From Nonomuraea basaltis (lineage in GTDB: Bacteria; Actinomycetota; Actinomycetes; Streptosporangiales; Streptosporangiaceae): a stretch of DNA of 64,000 nucleotides. How positions within the stretch are numbered: the stretch's first letter is position 1; the number at the start of each line of letters is the position of its first letter. Location: NCBI RefSeq assembly GCF_005893125.1, contig NZ_VCJS01000029.1, positions 1 through 64,000 of the forward strand, given 5' to 3'. A program made the position numbers and the translations under genes. The notes beneath the pieces are model-generated. The model was not told where the DNA came from. It did no database searches and worked only from the letters and a program-made list of their open reading frames with translations. Positions 17,601-26,000 of this stretch are shown here, piece after piece.

Positions 17601-19291
17601 GCGCAGTCGAACTTGGCGCCGACCTCCTTGGTGTCCGGGTTGTACGGCGCGTACGGCTGATCGTCACCGTGGCAGAACGGCCACCCGAAGTTGCCCGGCG
17701 CCTTGATGACGTTGTACTCCACCAGTCCCTCCGGGCCCCGGTCGGTGGTGGGAGCGCCCCGGTCCGGACCGTAGTCGGCCACGTGCAGCCAGCCGGTCTT
17801 GGAGTCCACGGTGAACCGGAAGGGGTTACGGAAGCCCATGGCGTAGATCTCGGGACGGGTCTTCGCGGTGCCCGGCGGGAACAGGTTGCCCTCGGGGATG
17901 TCGTAGCCACCGTCGGCCGTCGGCTTGATCCGCAGGACCTTGCCACGCAGGTCGTTGGTGTTGCCGGCGGTGCGGGCGGTGTCCAGCATGTGCTGGCCGG
18001 GCCGCCAGTCGAGCGGCGCGTAGCCCTGCCAGTCAGTGGACAGGTTGGGCGGGACGTCGTCGCCGACGCTCAGGTAGAGGGTGCCGTCGGGGCCGAACTC
18101 GACCGCGCCGCCGGTGTGCCCGGGCTCGGGGTAGGTCCTGGCCCGGTAAGCCGGGACCTCGAGGATCTTCTTCTCGGTGCTCAGGTCGATGGTGTCGCCC
18201 TGCACGGTGAACCGGGACAGCCGATTGACGTCTTCGGCGCTGTCGTTCGGCGACCAGTACAGGTAGATCCACCCGTTCTGGGCGAAGTTCGGGTCGAGCT
18301 CCATGCCGACGAGACCGTCCTCGCCGCCGGTGTAGACGTTCAGGGTGGCGGCCGTGACGGTCATGTGGGTGTCCGGCTTGTGGATCTTCACTTCGCCCCT
18401 GCGCTGGACGTAGAAGACCCGGCCGTCGGGGGCCACGTCCAGCTCCATCGGGTCGGCGGTGTTGTCGTCGAGGGTGACCTTCTCGAAGTTGCTCCACACG
18501 GTGCCGCCGCAGTCGCCCGGCTCGGCGCCGCCGGCCCACTTGATGCCGCCGAGGACGTGCTCGCGGAACTCCGGTTCGGTGTAGGAGGCGGCCTCGTGCC
18601 CCATGGCGGTGGCCCAGACCCGGGCGCCTTCGGCCCGGCGGCACCAGGAGATCGGGTGGTCCGCCCCCATGGCCGCAGAGCCGGGGTTGTAGGTCGTCTC
18701 GTCGGCGGCGACCAGGACGTGCACGTTGCCGCGCGGGTTGGGCGCGAAGTTGTACCACTCCTCCGCGCGCTGCCATCGCTCCGGGAGGTTCTTGGTGGAG
18801 GGGTGCACCCGGTCGACGACCTTGGCCAGCCCCTGCAGGGTGCCAGGCGAGTGCGCCGGCATGTGGGCGCCACCGTTGACCAGCTCGTCCCACCAGGGGA
18901 ACTCGTTCTCGATGCCCATGTCGGTCGCGTTGTGGACGGCCACGACGCCCTTGCCCGACCGGACGAACTTCTGCAGCGCCTGCCGCTGGGCGTCGTTCTC
19001 CCAGACCATGCCGGAGTTCTGCAACATGATCAGCACGTCGAACGTGGCCAGGTCGGTGTCGTTGAACACCGACGAGTCGGCGCTCTGCACCACTTCGAAG
19101 TCATTGGCCGCGGCCAGTTCGGTCACCATCTGGATGCCGGCCGGGATGGAGCCGTGCACGAATCCCGCCGTCTTGGTGAACAGGAGGGCACGGAACTGGG
19201 CTTGAGCCGTGGTGCTCGTCGCCTGGGCGGGACTCAGCGCCAGCGTCAGCAACAAGGCCGGGAGTAAGAGGACAGCGAGAAATCGTCGCAT
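14663..19291 (-). CDS. Giant secreted ThuA / PQQ-type sugar dehydrogenase with lectin and PKD modules
   Basis: A 1542-residue exported protein. In order: signal peptide ending near ALSPAQA (about 1-25); ThuA-like trehalose-utilisation domain (about 33-260); soluble glucose/sorbosone-dehydrogenase-type beta-propeller (about 265-690, with GHTGGAVEFGPDGTLYLS and RNPFRFTVDSKTGWLHV); PKD domain (about 700-795, FDASGSYDPDGDS); a linker; CBM6-like carbohydrate-binding domain (about 900-1030); ricin-B lectin (about 1037-1182, GKCADIPGG and GLCVDINGV); two or three OmpL47/Ig-like domains (about 1190-1450, EYRIDGGAWTAF and EYSLDGGDWTAY); a helical tail. The likely role is binding and oxidation of a carbohydrate outside the cell. 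The GGAG ribosome binding site lies seven bases before ATG. It is probably the last gene of the importer operon, 69 bp after the isomerase. Confidence 0.87.
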   Translation of the reverse strand: MRRFLAVLLLPALLLTLALSPAQATSTTAQAQFRALLFTKTAGFVHGSIPAGIQMVTELAAANDFEVVQSADSSVFNDTDLATFDVLIMLQNSGMVWENDAQRQALQKFVRSGKGVVAVHNATDMGIENEFPWWDELVNGGAHMPAHSPGTLQGLAKVVDRVHPSTKNLPERWQRAEEWYNFAPNPRGNVHVLVAADETTYNPGSAAMGADHPISWCRRAEGARVWATAMGHEAASYTEPEFREHVLGGIKWAGGAEPGDCGGTVWSNFEKVTLDDNTADPMELDVAPDGRVFYVQRRGEVKIHKPDTHMTVTAATLNVYTGGEDGLVGMELDPNFAQNGWIYLYWSPNDSAEDVNRLSRFTVQGDTIDLSTEKKILEVPAYRARTYPEPGHTGGAVEFGPDGTLYLSVGDDVPPNLSTDWQGYAPLDWRPGQHMLDTARTAGNTNDLRGKVLRIKPTADGGYDIPEGNLFPPGTAKTRPEIYAMGFRNPFRFTVDSKTGWLHVADYGPDRGAPTTDRGPEGLVEYNVIKAPGNFGWPFCHGDDQPYAPYNPDTKEVGAKFDCANPVNESPNNTGLTELPPIQKPVMWYGYGTSPTFPELGSGGSAPMSGPVYRYDPNNASETKFPPYFDGVNFFYEWARHYVKEIHFDSNDQLLKIDSFMGSTPFLKPMDMTFGRDGALYLLEWGTSFGGGNNDSGLYRIDYSAGARSPVAKATSSRIDGLTPLSVEFDASGSYDPDGDSLSFAWDFDGDGTVDSTEVKATHVYETAGRFTAQLKVTDNTGKEGFANIEITAGNSRPTVTIEAPLNGTPIQFGQEVPYKIKVTDPEDGEIDCAKVFVNPTLGHDDHEHETVEIPGCEGVLNTGDLGGHPDGANLFYVLNAHYTDGSQEMPLTGHAKVVLQPMRKQAEFFTAQSGVRIVDETGAESGKRIGDISNNDWISFTPMNLHAIKGVNYRLSSPTGGGLIELRAESPTGRLLASTAVPMTGGWNDYQQTQTASVAADAATSTLYVVFKNSANNAFDLDAIQFVSDAPPPTIEPGVYTITAQHSGKNVTTQDASTADNAKLVQMGATEDPIQRWEVVPASGGYQLKNVGSGKCADIPGGTTTPGTQLVQWACHAGSTGDAPNQHFNVVPTGGGEGLFQIVSAKTGLCVDINGVSQADGAAVIQWNCSASLNQTFRLTKIGGDPVDETAPTTTAKQNPAAPNGKEGWYTAAPVEITLTAADEEGGSGVAATEYRIDGGAWTAFSMPFIVSGDGEHALEYRSRDGAGNVEQARSLTVKIDATAPQTTASFAEPNANGWSKDSVPVELAAQDAHSGVKLIEYSLDGGDWTAYTGQAVVVDGDGEHELRYRTHDAAGNAEEEKAAVLKIDATKPILLVSGVADSEVYGDSQDLLISWEAVDATSGIRSTTGTLDGAAHTSGSVLPLFTQTLAPHTVAVTSTDNAGNSVTTSVRFNVATSFRDMQNLLDRFRATNWLSLRAHDKLTDELTKARKAEAGGEDAKALRRLDEFKKLVADGQLVPRADVRQVLTRDADKMISVIRG

Positions 19292-19360
19292 GGCGAATCT
19301 CCGGGGGGTGCGGGGACACCTCGAGAAGAGGCGGGAAAGGGCGCCGTGGGAAGGCGGGCG

Positions 19361-20194
19361 TCAGAGGGTGCGCAGGTAGGCGAGGCCGTCCACGGCCAGC
19401 GCGTCCTGGCTTTCGGCGAGCGGCCGCCAGATGGAGGCCGCGGTGGCGATGGTCTGGTTGTGCGCGGTGAAGGACTCGATGACGAGCGGCCCGTCATAGC
19501 CGGCGTCGTGCAGAGCCCGGGTGAAGCCCGGCCAGTCGAAGCGGTCGGCTCCCGGTGTGCCGCGATCGGTGCCGCACACCTGCACGTGTGCGATCCGGCC
19601 CGCCGCGACCCGGACCGCCTGGGCGGGGTCTTTCTCCTCGATGTTCATGTGGTAGGTGTCGAGTGCCAGGTGGCAGTCCTCGGGCAGCGCGTCGAGTGCC
19701 TGCTCGACGGTGTTGATGAGGCTGGTCTCGTACCGGTTGAGCGGCTCGACCGCGAGCTTCACGCCGCGGCCGGCCGCGTAGTCCAGCACGGGCCGCAGGT
19801 TCTCGCGCAGCTCGGCGTAGACGCTGCGGCGCTCGTCCGGTGACAGGCGCCACGTACGGCCGACCGAGGCGTACGCCGGCCCTCCGATCACCGGAGAGCC
19901 GACGGTCACCGCCACGTCGACGCAGTGCCGCAGATAGTCCTGGGTGTCGCGGATCGCCTCCGGGGAGGCGGCCACGAGCTCGCGCCCTGGCGGCATGACC
20001 AGCACGACGGACGCGGCCAGTCCGTGCTCGGTCAGCACCGCGGCGGCCTTGCCCGGATCCCAGTCGCCGGGTCGCTCGACGGGCAGCTCGATGACGTCGA
20101 AGCCCCACCCCGCGATGCGGGGCGCGAGCCGTACCAGCTCGTCGTCGGTCAGCGGGGACACCCAGACCCAGGTGTTCACTCCGATGGAGAACAT
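19361..20194 (-). CDS. TIM-barrel sugar-phosphate isomerase/epimerase
   Basis: A 277-residue member of the xylose-isomerase-like TIM-barrel family (AP endonuclease 2 superfamily; relatives include tagatose 3-epimerase, IolE and IolI). The N-terminal strand FSIGVNTWVWVSPL, the metal-site segments KLAVEPLNRYE (Glu) and LALDTYHMNIEE (Asp, His), and the late VIESFTAHNQ (Glu) match the epimerase branch. It would interconvert keto-sugars, inososes or 3-keto-sugars made by the neighbouring dehydrogenases. It lies 37 bp after the sugar-binding protein gene in the same operon. Confidence 0.85.
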   Translation of the reverse strand: MFSIGVNTWVWVSPLTDDELVRLAPRIAGWGFDVIELPVERPGDWDPGKAAAVLTEHGLAASVVLVMPPGRELVAASPEAIRDTQDYLRHCVDVAVTVGSPVIGGPAYASVGRTWRLSPDERRSVYAELRENLRPVLDYAAGRGVKLAVEPLNRYETSLINTVEQALDALPEDCHLALDTYHMNIEEKDPAQAVRVAAGRIAHVQVCGTDRGTPGADRFDWPGFTRALHDAGYDGPLVIESFTAHNQTIATAASIWRPLAESQDALAVDGLAYLRTL

Positions 20195-20231
20195 GCGTCC
20201 CTCTTCGTCGTCGGTGCGCGGAAGGAGCCGA

Positions 20232-21458
20232 TCAGCCCTTCTTCCCGCCCCAGGTCTCCGGGAACCCGGGCAGGTCCTCGCAGCCGCAGAGCGCGTAGTG
20301 CAGCGGCGGCATGTTCGGCTGCAGGTAGGTCGGCAGGTTCTCGGTGGTGACCTTCGGCTGCGGCAGGTTCCACATCTTGGGGACCTCCTCGCCCTTGAGG
20401 ATCTTCAGCGCGGCGATGACCGGAGTACGCCACTGGTAGGTCGGGTAGGTGGGCGCGATGGCGGTGAGGTTGGCGTCCTTCCACTTCTGCAGGAAGTCCT
20501 GCTGGTCCTCGCCGTTGATCGGCGGAACCGGCAGGCCGGCGTCCTCGAACGCCTCGATGGCCGCCACCGCCGTGGCCCCCGCGTCCATCCAGACGCCGTC
20601 GATCTTGCCGTGCCGCTGGATGTAGTCGCTGACGATGCTCTTGGTCTTGGCGGCGTCGCCGTCGGTGAACTCCACCCCCACGACCTGGACCTTGCTCTTG
20701 TCGAACACCACCTTCGCCGCCGACCACCGGGTCTCCAGCACGTCCACGCCGGGCAGGATGCGCAAAGCGAGGACCTTCCCGCCGGCCGGCACCTTCTCGA
20801 CCAGGAACTCGGCGGCGTCGGCGCCGAAGGCGTAGCCGCCGATCGGCTTGATGAACGTCACGGGGCAGTCCGTTTCCACGCCCCGGTCGAACACGATGAC
20901 GGGCACCTTCTCACACGCGGCGGTCACGGCCGGGGTGAGCGTGGCCGTGGTGTTGGGCGAGATGATCAGTGCGTCGCAGTTCTTGGCCTGCAGCTCGGCG
21001 ATGTCGGAGATCTGCTTGTCGTCCTTGCCCTCGGCGTCCAGGGTGGTGAACTTCGCGATGTCCTTGTGCTGGCCGGCCTCGGCCTGCATCGTCTTCCAGC
21101 CGACCTGCCGCCACGGGTTGTTGACCGCGGCGTTGGAGAAGCACAGGTTGTACGGCCCGTCCTTCTTGTACTTGGCCGTGTCGACCATCTGCGGGGCGAT
21201 GGCCTGCTCCCACGGCTTGCCGTCCGGGCCTTCCGGGGTCTGGGAGCGCATGGCCAGCTGGGCGTCGAAGTCCGCCTGCACGAAGAACTTGGACTGCTCG
21301 CCCGTGCCCGAGCCCGGCGCGGTCTCGGTGGCGGTCTGGGTGGCTCCTGAGGCGGGCGCGGTGCTCTGGGCGGCCGGCGGCTTGTCGGTGGTGCAGCTCG
21401 CGAGGGCGAGCACGGCGAACACGGCGGGTACGGCGACTGCGGCCTTATGGCGCGGCAT
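20232..21458 (-). CDS. Ribose/rhizopine-type sugar-binding lipoprotein
   Basis: A 408-residue periplasmic-binding-protein (type 1, RbsB-like) lipoprotein. The lipobox LASC (cysteine at about residue 21) follows a hydrophobic stretch, then a Thr/Ala/Pro-rich linker. Binding-fold landmarks are CDALIISPNTTATLTPAV, PVIVFDRGVETDC and KIDGVWMDAGATAVAAIEAFE. The C-terminus is longer than in RbsB and contains CGCEDLPGF. I start at ATG 21458 because the signal peptide begins there; the frame is open farther upstream but runs through the preceding permease. It overlaps that permease by 14 bp. It delivers substrate to the two RbsC-type permeases; cyclitol or sugar specificity is inferred from context only. 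Confidence 0.88.
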   Translation of the reverse strand: MPRHKAAVAVPAVFAVLALASCTTDKPPAAQSTAPASGATQTATETAPGSGTGEQSKFFVQADFDAQLAMRSQTPEGPDGKPWEQAIAPQMVDTAKYKKDGPYNLCFSNAAVNNPWRQVGWKTMQAEAGQHKDIAKFTTLDAEGKDDKQISDIAELQAKNCDALIISPNTTATLTPAVTAACEKVPVIVFDRGVETDCPVTFIKPIGGYAFGADAAEFLVEKVPAGGKVLALRILPGVDVLETRWSAAKVVFDKSKVQVVGVEFTDGDAAKTKSIVSDYIQRHGKIDGVWMDAGATAVAAIEAFEDAGLPVPPINGEDQQDFLQKWKDANLTAIAPTYPTYQWRTPVIAALKILKGEEVPKMWNLPQPKVTTENLPTYLQPNMPPLHYALCGCEDLPGFPETWGGKKG

Positions 21459-22395
21459 GTGCGTCTCCTTTTCGGGGGGTGAACTTCCAGGGAAGGCGGA
21501 TGGCTCCCGCCGCCACCGCGGCGATGATGATGACGCCCTGCACGGTGAACTCCAGGGCCCCCGAGATCCCGTACAGGTTGAGCAGGGTGAACAGCGCCTC
21601 CAGCGTGAAGGCTCCGGCCATGGCGGCGAGCACGGAGCCACGGCCGCCACCGAGCGCCACGCCGCCGAGGACGACCGCGGTGATGGCGGAGAACTCCAGT
21701 CCCTGGCCGACCTGGGCCGAGACACCGGCGAAGCCGCCGAGCAGGATGCCCGCGACGGCCGCGGCCAGGCCGGAGAGCATGAAAGCGAAGGTCTTGGCCC
21801 GGTCGATGCGGACCCCGGACAGTGCCGCGGCCCGCTCGTTGTCGCCGGTCGCCATCAGCGTCTTGCCGAAGTCGGCGCGCATGAGCAGGAGCGCCGCCGC
21901 GCCCACGGCGAGGAGGATGAGCACCGACCACGGCACCGGTCCGAGACCTGCGCGGCCGAAGGCCCTAAAGCCCTCCGACAGCGCGCCGCGCGGCGCGCCG
22001 CCGGTCCACAGGAACACCGCTCCGGACAGGATGAGCAGCATGCCGAGCGTCACGATGAACGACGGGACCCGCAGCTTGGTGGTGACCGCGCCGTTGACCA
22101 GCCCGACGAGCAGCCCGATGACGATCAGCAGGGCGATGACCGGCCAGGTGACGGATTCGTCGCCGTCGATGAGGCGTGCGGCGATCACCACCTCGGCCGT
22201 CACCAGCGAGCCGACCGACAGGTCGAACTCGCCGGAGACGATGACGAAGTACTGTCCCGCGGCGAGGATCACCAGCGGCGCGGCCCGTTTGAGGAACGCC
22301 AGGAATCCGGCGGGCTCCAGGAAGAAGGGATTGGCGACCGCGATCGCGGCCAGCAACACCACGAGGACCGCGAAGATGGGAAGTGCCCGCTTCAT
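21445..22395 (-). CDS. RbsC-type ABC permease
   Basis: A 316-residue permease of the ribose/xylose/inositol (BPD_transp_2) family with 8-10 membrane segments. The family landmarks are GQYFVIVSGEFDLSVGSLV near residue 45 and AITAVVLGGVALGGGRGSV near 235. It overlaps the upstream permease gene by 4 bp and the downstream binding-protein gene by 14 bp, so the cassette is translationally coupled. With the second permease it forms a heterodimeric channel, unlike the RbsC homodimer. Confidence 0.9.
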   Translation of the reverse strand: MKRALPIFAVLVVLLAAIAVANPFFLEPAGFLAFLKRAAPLVILAAGQYFVIVSGEFDLSVGSLVTAEVVIAARLIDGDESVTWPVIALLIVIGLLVGLVNGAVTTKLRVPSFIVTLGMLLILSGAVFLWTGGAPRGALSEGFRAFGRAGLGPVPWSVLILLAVGAAALLLMRADFGKTLMATGDNERAAALSGVRIDRAKTFAFMLSGLAAAVAGILLGGFAGVSAQVGQGLEFSAITAVVLGGVALGGGRGSVLAAMAGAFTLEALFTLLNLYGISGALEFTVQGVIIIAAVAAGAIRLPWKFTPRKGDAHAAP

Positions 22396-23363
22396 GACGA
22401 CCGCCTCATGCCGCGCCGGGCGTAGACGGCCACCGCGATGACGATGACCACGCCGCGGACCACGTCCTTGACGAAGGAATTGACCTCGAGCTGGTTGAAG
22501 ATGGTGTCCAGGACCGCGAGCAGCAGGACCCCGCCCACGGTCCCGGCGACCCCGCCCTTGCCTCCGGCCAGCGCGGTCCCGCCGAGCACGACCGCGGCGA
22601 TGGACTCCAGGTCGTAGCCGCCGTCGGTGCCCACCGTGGGCGCGCCCGCCCCGAGCCTGCTGGCGAGCAGCAGCCCCGCGATGCCCGCGCAGACGGAGCA
22701 GAGTACGTGGGTGAGCACGATGACCCGGCCCGTGCGGATCCCGGACAGGCGGGCGACCTCCTCGTTTCCGCCGACCGCGTAGATCCGGTATCCCAGCCGG
22801 CTCCTGCTCAGCAGGAACCAGGCCACGACGGCCACGCCTGCCCAGAGCAGGGCGGAGACGGGGACCGGTCCGATCCGGGAGTAGCCGAGGAGCTGGAACG
22901 ACTCGGGCACCTTGCCCGCAGGGCCGTCGTACAGGTGGTCGACGATGCCCTTGATGATGAGCGCGACGCCGAGCGTGGCGATGAACGCGTGGACCTGGAG
23001 CCTGGTGATGACCAGTCCGTTGACCAGCCCCACCAGCGCGCTGATGGCCAGCACCGCCGCGATCGCCGGCAGGACGTTCCCGTCCTGGCCGGCCATGATC
23101 TCCGCCGCTACCAGCGAGGTCAGGCTGATCAGATACGCCACGGACAGGTCGAGCGACCCTGCCAGGATCGCCAGCGTCTGCCCGATCGCCACGATGCCCA
23201 GCGCCGCCGAACGCTGCTGGATCCCGACGACGCTCTCCATGGTCAGGAACTGGCCGCCGTCGATCGCGACGAGGACCCAGCCGACCGCGATCAGGCCGAG
23301 CAGCGCGAGGAACACCACCTGCGTGGGCTCGCGCAGCCGCGCCGTCACCGGGACCGCGTTCAT
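22392..23363 (-). CDS. RbsC-type ABC permease (second subunit)
   Basis: A 323-residue BPD_transp_2 permease, paralogous to the next gene. GQTLAILAGSLDLSVAYLIS and SIAAVVLGGTALAGGKGGV correspond to the two conserved loops of the partner. Its ATG lies in a 4-bp overlap with the stop of the ATPase gene (ATGA), and its stop overlaps the start of the next permease. Two non-identical permeases suggest an asymmetric substrate path, as in several inositol- and autoinducer-type importers. Confidence 0.9.
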   Translation of the reverse strand: MNAVPVTARLREPTQVVFLALLGLIAVGWVLVAIDGGQFLTMESVVGIQQRSAALGIVAIGQTLAILAGSLDLSVAYLISLTSLVAAEIMAGQDGNVLPAIAAVLAISALVGLVNGLVITRLQVHAFIATLGVALIIKGIVDHLYDGPAGKVPESFQLLGYSRIGPVPVSALLWAGVAVVAWFLLSRSRLGYRIYAVGGNEEVARLSGIRTGRVIVLTHVLCSVCAGIAGLLLASRLGAGAPTVGTDGGYDLESIAAVVLGGTALAGGKGGVAGTVGGVLLLAVLDTIFNQLEVNSFVKDVVRGVVIVIAVAVYARRGMRRSS

Positions 23364-24811
23364 GACACCTCCTCTCCTGCGGCCAGGCGCATGATGGCCT
23401 CCTCCGACGGTCCGGCCGGCAACGCGCCCGCGATCCGGCCGTCCCGCAGGACGACGACGCGATCGCTCATGCCGATGAGCTCGGGCAGCTCGGAAGAGAT
23501 CATCATGATGGCCATGCCGTCATTCGCCAGTTCGCGCATCAGGTCGTGGATCGCGGCCTTGGCCCCGACGTCGACGCCCCGGGTCGGCTCGTCAAACAGC
23601 AGCACGCGCGGCGCCATCGTCATCCATTTGGCGAGCACGACCTTCTGCTGGTTGCCCCCGGAGAGGTAACGGACCTCCTGCTCCTGGCGCGGAGGCGAGA
23701 GCCGGACCCGCTCCAGCAGGTCGCGGACGCCGTTCCGGCCTTTGGCGCCCACCGCGCGGGCGACGAGCAGGGCGTTGTCGCGCACCGATTGGCGCAGAAC
23801 GAGCCCTTCTGCCTTCCGGTCCTCGGTGACGAGCCCGATCCCCATGGCCACGCCTTCCCTGACCGAGCGGGGGCGCGACGGGGTCATCTCGCCCCTGGTG
23901 AACGGTTCCGCGCCGAAGATCGCTTTGGCGAGCTCCGACCTGCCGGACCCCTGCAGGCCCGCGATGCCGACGATCTCGCCGGCCCGCAGCTCCAGATCGA
24001 TGTCGCGGAGCTTGTGGTTGCCCGCTCCGCGCAGGCCGAGCCGTACCTCGCCGGCCCCCGCCGAGCGGGGTGGGAAGTAGGTGCCGAGGTCGCGGCCGAC
24101 CATCAAGCGGATCAGCTCGTCGGAGGACACCTCCGCGATCGGGCGTGTGGCGACGCGCGAGCCGTCCTTGAGCACGGTGACCCGATCGGCGAGGTCGAAC
24201 ACCTCGCGCAATCGGTGGGAGATGTACACGACGGCGACGCCGCGCTCCCGCAGCCGCCCGATCAACCGGTAGAGCAGCTCGACCTCGTGCTCGGCGAGTG
24301 CCGCGCTGGGCTCGTCCATGACGACGAGCCGGGCGTTGATCGATAACGCCTTGACGATCTCGACGACCTGCTGCTGCGCGACCGAGAGCCGGCGCACCGG
24401 GACACGCGGTCCGAAGGAGCGCTCGCCTAGCTCGTCGAGGAGCCGCGCGGTCGCCTCCTCCATGGCGGCCCGATCGACCAGGCCGCGCCTGACCGGCTCG
24501 CGCCCCAGGAAGACGTTCTCGGCGACGGTGCGCTCGGGCAGCAGGTTGAACTCCTGGTAGATGATCGCGATCCCGGAGCGCTGCGCGTCGAGCGGGTGAC
24601 CGAAGGAGACCGGCCGCCCGTCGATCTCGATCGTGCCCTCGTCCGGCGCGTGCACCCCACAGATGATCTTCATCAGGGTGGACTTTCCCGCCCCGTTCTC
24701 GCCGACGACGGCGTGCACCTCGCCGGCCGTCACGTCCAGGTCGACTCCGGACAGCACCCGCACGCCCAGGAAGCTCTTGCCGATGCCGCGCATGCTCAGC
24801 ACTCGGTCCAC
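23360..24811 (-). CDS. RbsA/MglA-type double ATPase of sugar importer
   Basis: A 483-residue protein with two ABC domains. The first is complete: Walker A GENGAGKSTLMKI near residue 37, signature LSVAQQQVVEIVKAL, Walker B ARLVVMDEPSAAL. The second has a degenerate Walker A (GLQGSGRSELAK) but a good signature LSGGNQQKVVLAKW and VLLFDEPTRGVDVG, as usual for RbsA/MglA. It drives the CUT2 importer encoded by the next three genes. Its start overlaps the end of the oxidoreductase gene by 16 bp; an ATG six codons downstream (MRGIGKSF) is an alternative. Confidence 0.92.
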   Translation of the reverse strand: MDRVLSMRGIGKSFLGVRVLSGVDLDVTAGEVHAVVGENGAGKSTLMKIICGVHAPDEGTIEIDGRPVSFGHPLDAQRSGIAIIYQEFNLLPERTVAENVFLGREPVRRGLVDRAAMEEATARLLDELGERSFGPRVPVRRLSVAQQQVVEIVKALSINARLVVMDEPSAALAEHEVELLYRLIGRLRERGVAVVYISHRLREVFDLADRVTVLKDGSRVATRPIAEVSSDELIRLMVGRDLGTYFPPRSAGAGEVRLGLRGAGNHKLRDIDLELRAGEIVGIAGLQGSGRSELAKAIFGAEPFTRGEMTPSRPRSVREGVAMGIGLVTEDRKAEGLVLRQSVRDNALLVARAVGAKGRNGVRDLLERVRLSPPRQEQEVRYLSGGNQQKVVLAKWMTMAPRVLLFDEPTRGVDVGAKAAIHDLMRELANDGMAIMMISSELPELIGMSDRVVVLRDGRIAGALPAGPSEEAIMRLAAGEEVS

Positions 24812-25890
24812 CTCCCCGTCTGCGCCGAGGCGAGGACGGCATCGCAGATCGCGGCGGCCCGGGCGCCGTCCGCGAACATCGGCAACCCGTCGCGGTGCTC
24901 ACCACGGAGCACGGCGTAGGTGTCGGCGACGAAGGCGTCGAAGCAGTCGTGGTACCCCTGAGCATGCCCGGCCGGCAGCGGGGAGTAGGGCAGGGCCGCC
25001 TCGGACAGGGTCTGCGGATCGCGCATGAGGGCCCGCGATCCGGCGCGGTCTCCCACCCAGAGCAGTTCGGGCTGTTCCTGGTCGAAGGCGAGGCTCGCCT
25101 CGGTGCCGGAGACCTCGATGAACAGGCGGTTCTTACGGCCCGGGGAGACCTGGCTGGTGGCGAGCGTGCCGACGGCCCCGGAGGCGGTGCGGAACTGGAC
25201 GGTGGCCACGTCCTCCGTCATCACGGGCGACGTGCTCGCACGCCTGGACTGGACGACGGCGGTCTGCGCGCAGACACCGACGATGCGGTCGGCGGTGACG
25301 AACTCCGCCAGATCGCACCAGTGGGAGCCGATGTCGGCGAACGTCCGGCTCGGCCCGCCCAGCTCGGGGTCCACCCGCCAGTTGTCGTCGTCCGGGCTGA
25401 GCAGCCAATCCTGGAGGTAACTGCCATGGATCAGGCTGATCCTGCCGACGTCGCCGCGGGCGATCCGCTGCCGGGCCTCCCTGACCATGGCGTGGAAGCG
25501 GTACACGAAGGGCACCGTCGCGACCAGTCCCGCTTCGGCCGCCCGGCCCGCCATCAGCACCGCGGTCGCCGCGTCCGTGGCGAGCGGCTTCTCACAGATC
25601 ACGGCCAGTCCGGCGGACAGAGCCTTGAGGGCGTACGGGGCGTGGAGGTGGTTGGGGGTGCAGATATGCACCAGATCGATCTCGCCGGACTCGATGAGCT
25701 CATCGGCGGAGGCGAACACCTTCGCCGGGCCGAGACCGGCCTGCTGCGCCTTCTCGGGTCGCGATCCGGCCACTCCGGCGATGGTCGCACCGGCGAGCCG
25801 TGCGGCGCGGGCATGCACCCGCCCCATGAAACCTGTCCCGATGATGCCCACCCTTGGGCTATCGGGGGGTTTCGGGCTTATATCCCTCAT
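24796..25890 (-). CDS. Gfo/Idh/MocA-family NAD(P)-dependent oxidoreductase
   Basis: A 364-residue oxidoreductase of the glucose-fructose oxidoreductase / inositol dehydrogenase family. The Rossmann motif is RVGIIGTGFMGRVHARAA at the N-terminus, and the catalytic EKP motif appears in VICEKPLATD near residue 95. The second domain carries GGPSRTFADIGSHWCDL, the conserved D-x-G-x-H substrate site. It would oxidise a sugar or cyclitol hydroxyl imported by the downstream transporter. It is the first gene of a seven-gene minus-strand operon. The start is ATG 25890, which lies only 8 bases after a -10 box, so the message is nearly leaderless; a TTG at 25932 would precede the promoter. Confidence 0.88.
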   Translation of the reverse strand: MRDISPKPPDSPRVGIIGTGFMGRVHARAARLAGATIAGVAGSRPEKAQQAGLGPAKVFASADELIESGEIDLVHICTPNHLHAPYALKALSAGLAVICEKPLATDAATAVLMAGRAAEAGLVATVPFVYRFHAMVREARQRIARGDVGRISLIHGSYLQDWLLSPDDDNWRVDPELGGPSRTFADIGSHWCDLAEFVTADRIVGVCAQTAVVQSRRASTSPVMTEDVATVQFRTASGAVGTLATSQVSPGRKNRLFIEVSGTEASLAFDQEQPELLWVGDRAGSRALMRDPQTLSEAALPYSPLPAGHAQGYHDCFDAFVADTYAVLRGEHRDGLPMFADGARAAAICDAVLASAQTGRWTEC

Positions 25891-25898
25891 GTTGCGGG

Positions 25899-25930
25899 AT
25901 GCTAAAGGCGTCTTATGTCGATGGTCAAGC
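25899..25930 (-). promoter_or_regulatory. Promoter of the oxidoreductase/importer operon, copy 1 of a shared element
   Basis: On the minus strand TGCTTGACC gives a -35 box TTGACC (25928-25923), then after an 18-bp spacer the -10 box TAGCAT (25904-25899). The spacer begins ATCGACATAAG. The same arrangement with the same bases stands in front of the ebo-like operon at 27231-27262. Conservation of the spacer, not only of the -35 and -10, suggests an operator, most simply for the ROK regulator encoded between the two. Confidence 0.7.
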
Positions 25931-26000
25931 AAAAGATGGCCGTGGATGCGGCATAATCAGTCTGTGATCGCGAAAAATGGTCCCTGGATGAACGGAGCAG

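Noticed and set aside
15518..19267. A 1249-codon open frame on the plus strand, antisense to the ThuA/sugar-dehydrogenase gene
   Set aside because: It is the codon-position shadow of a high-GC gene: Arg/Gly/Val-rich, no domain, no ribosome binding site. The minus strand encodes recognisable domains throughout.
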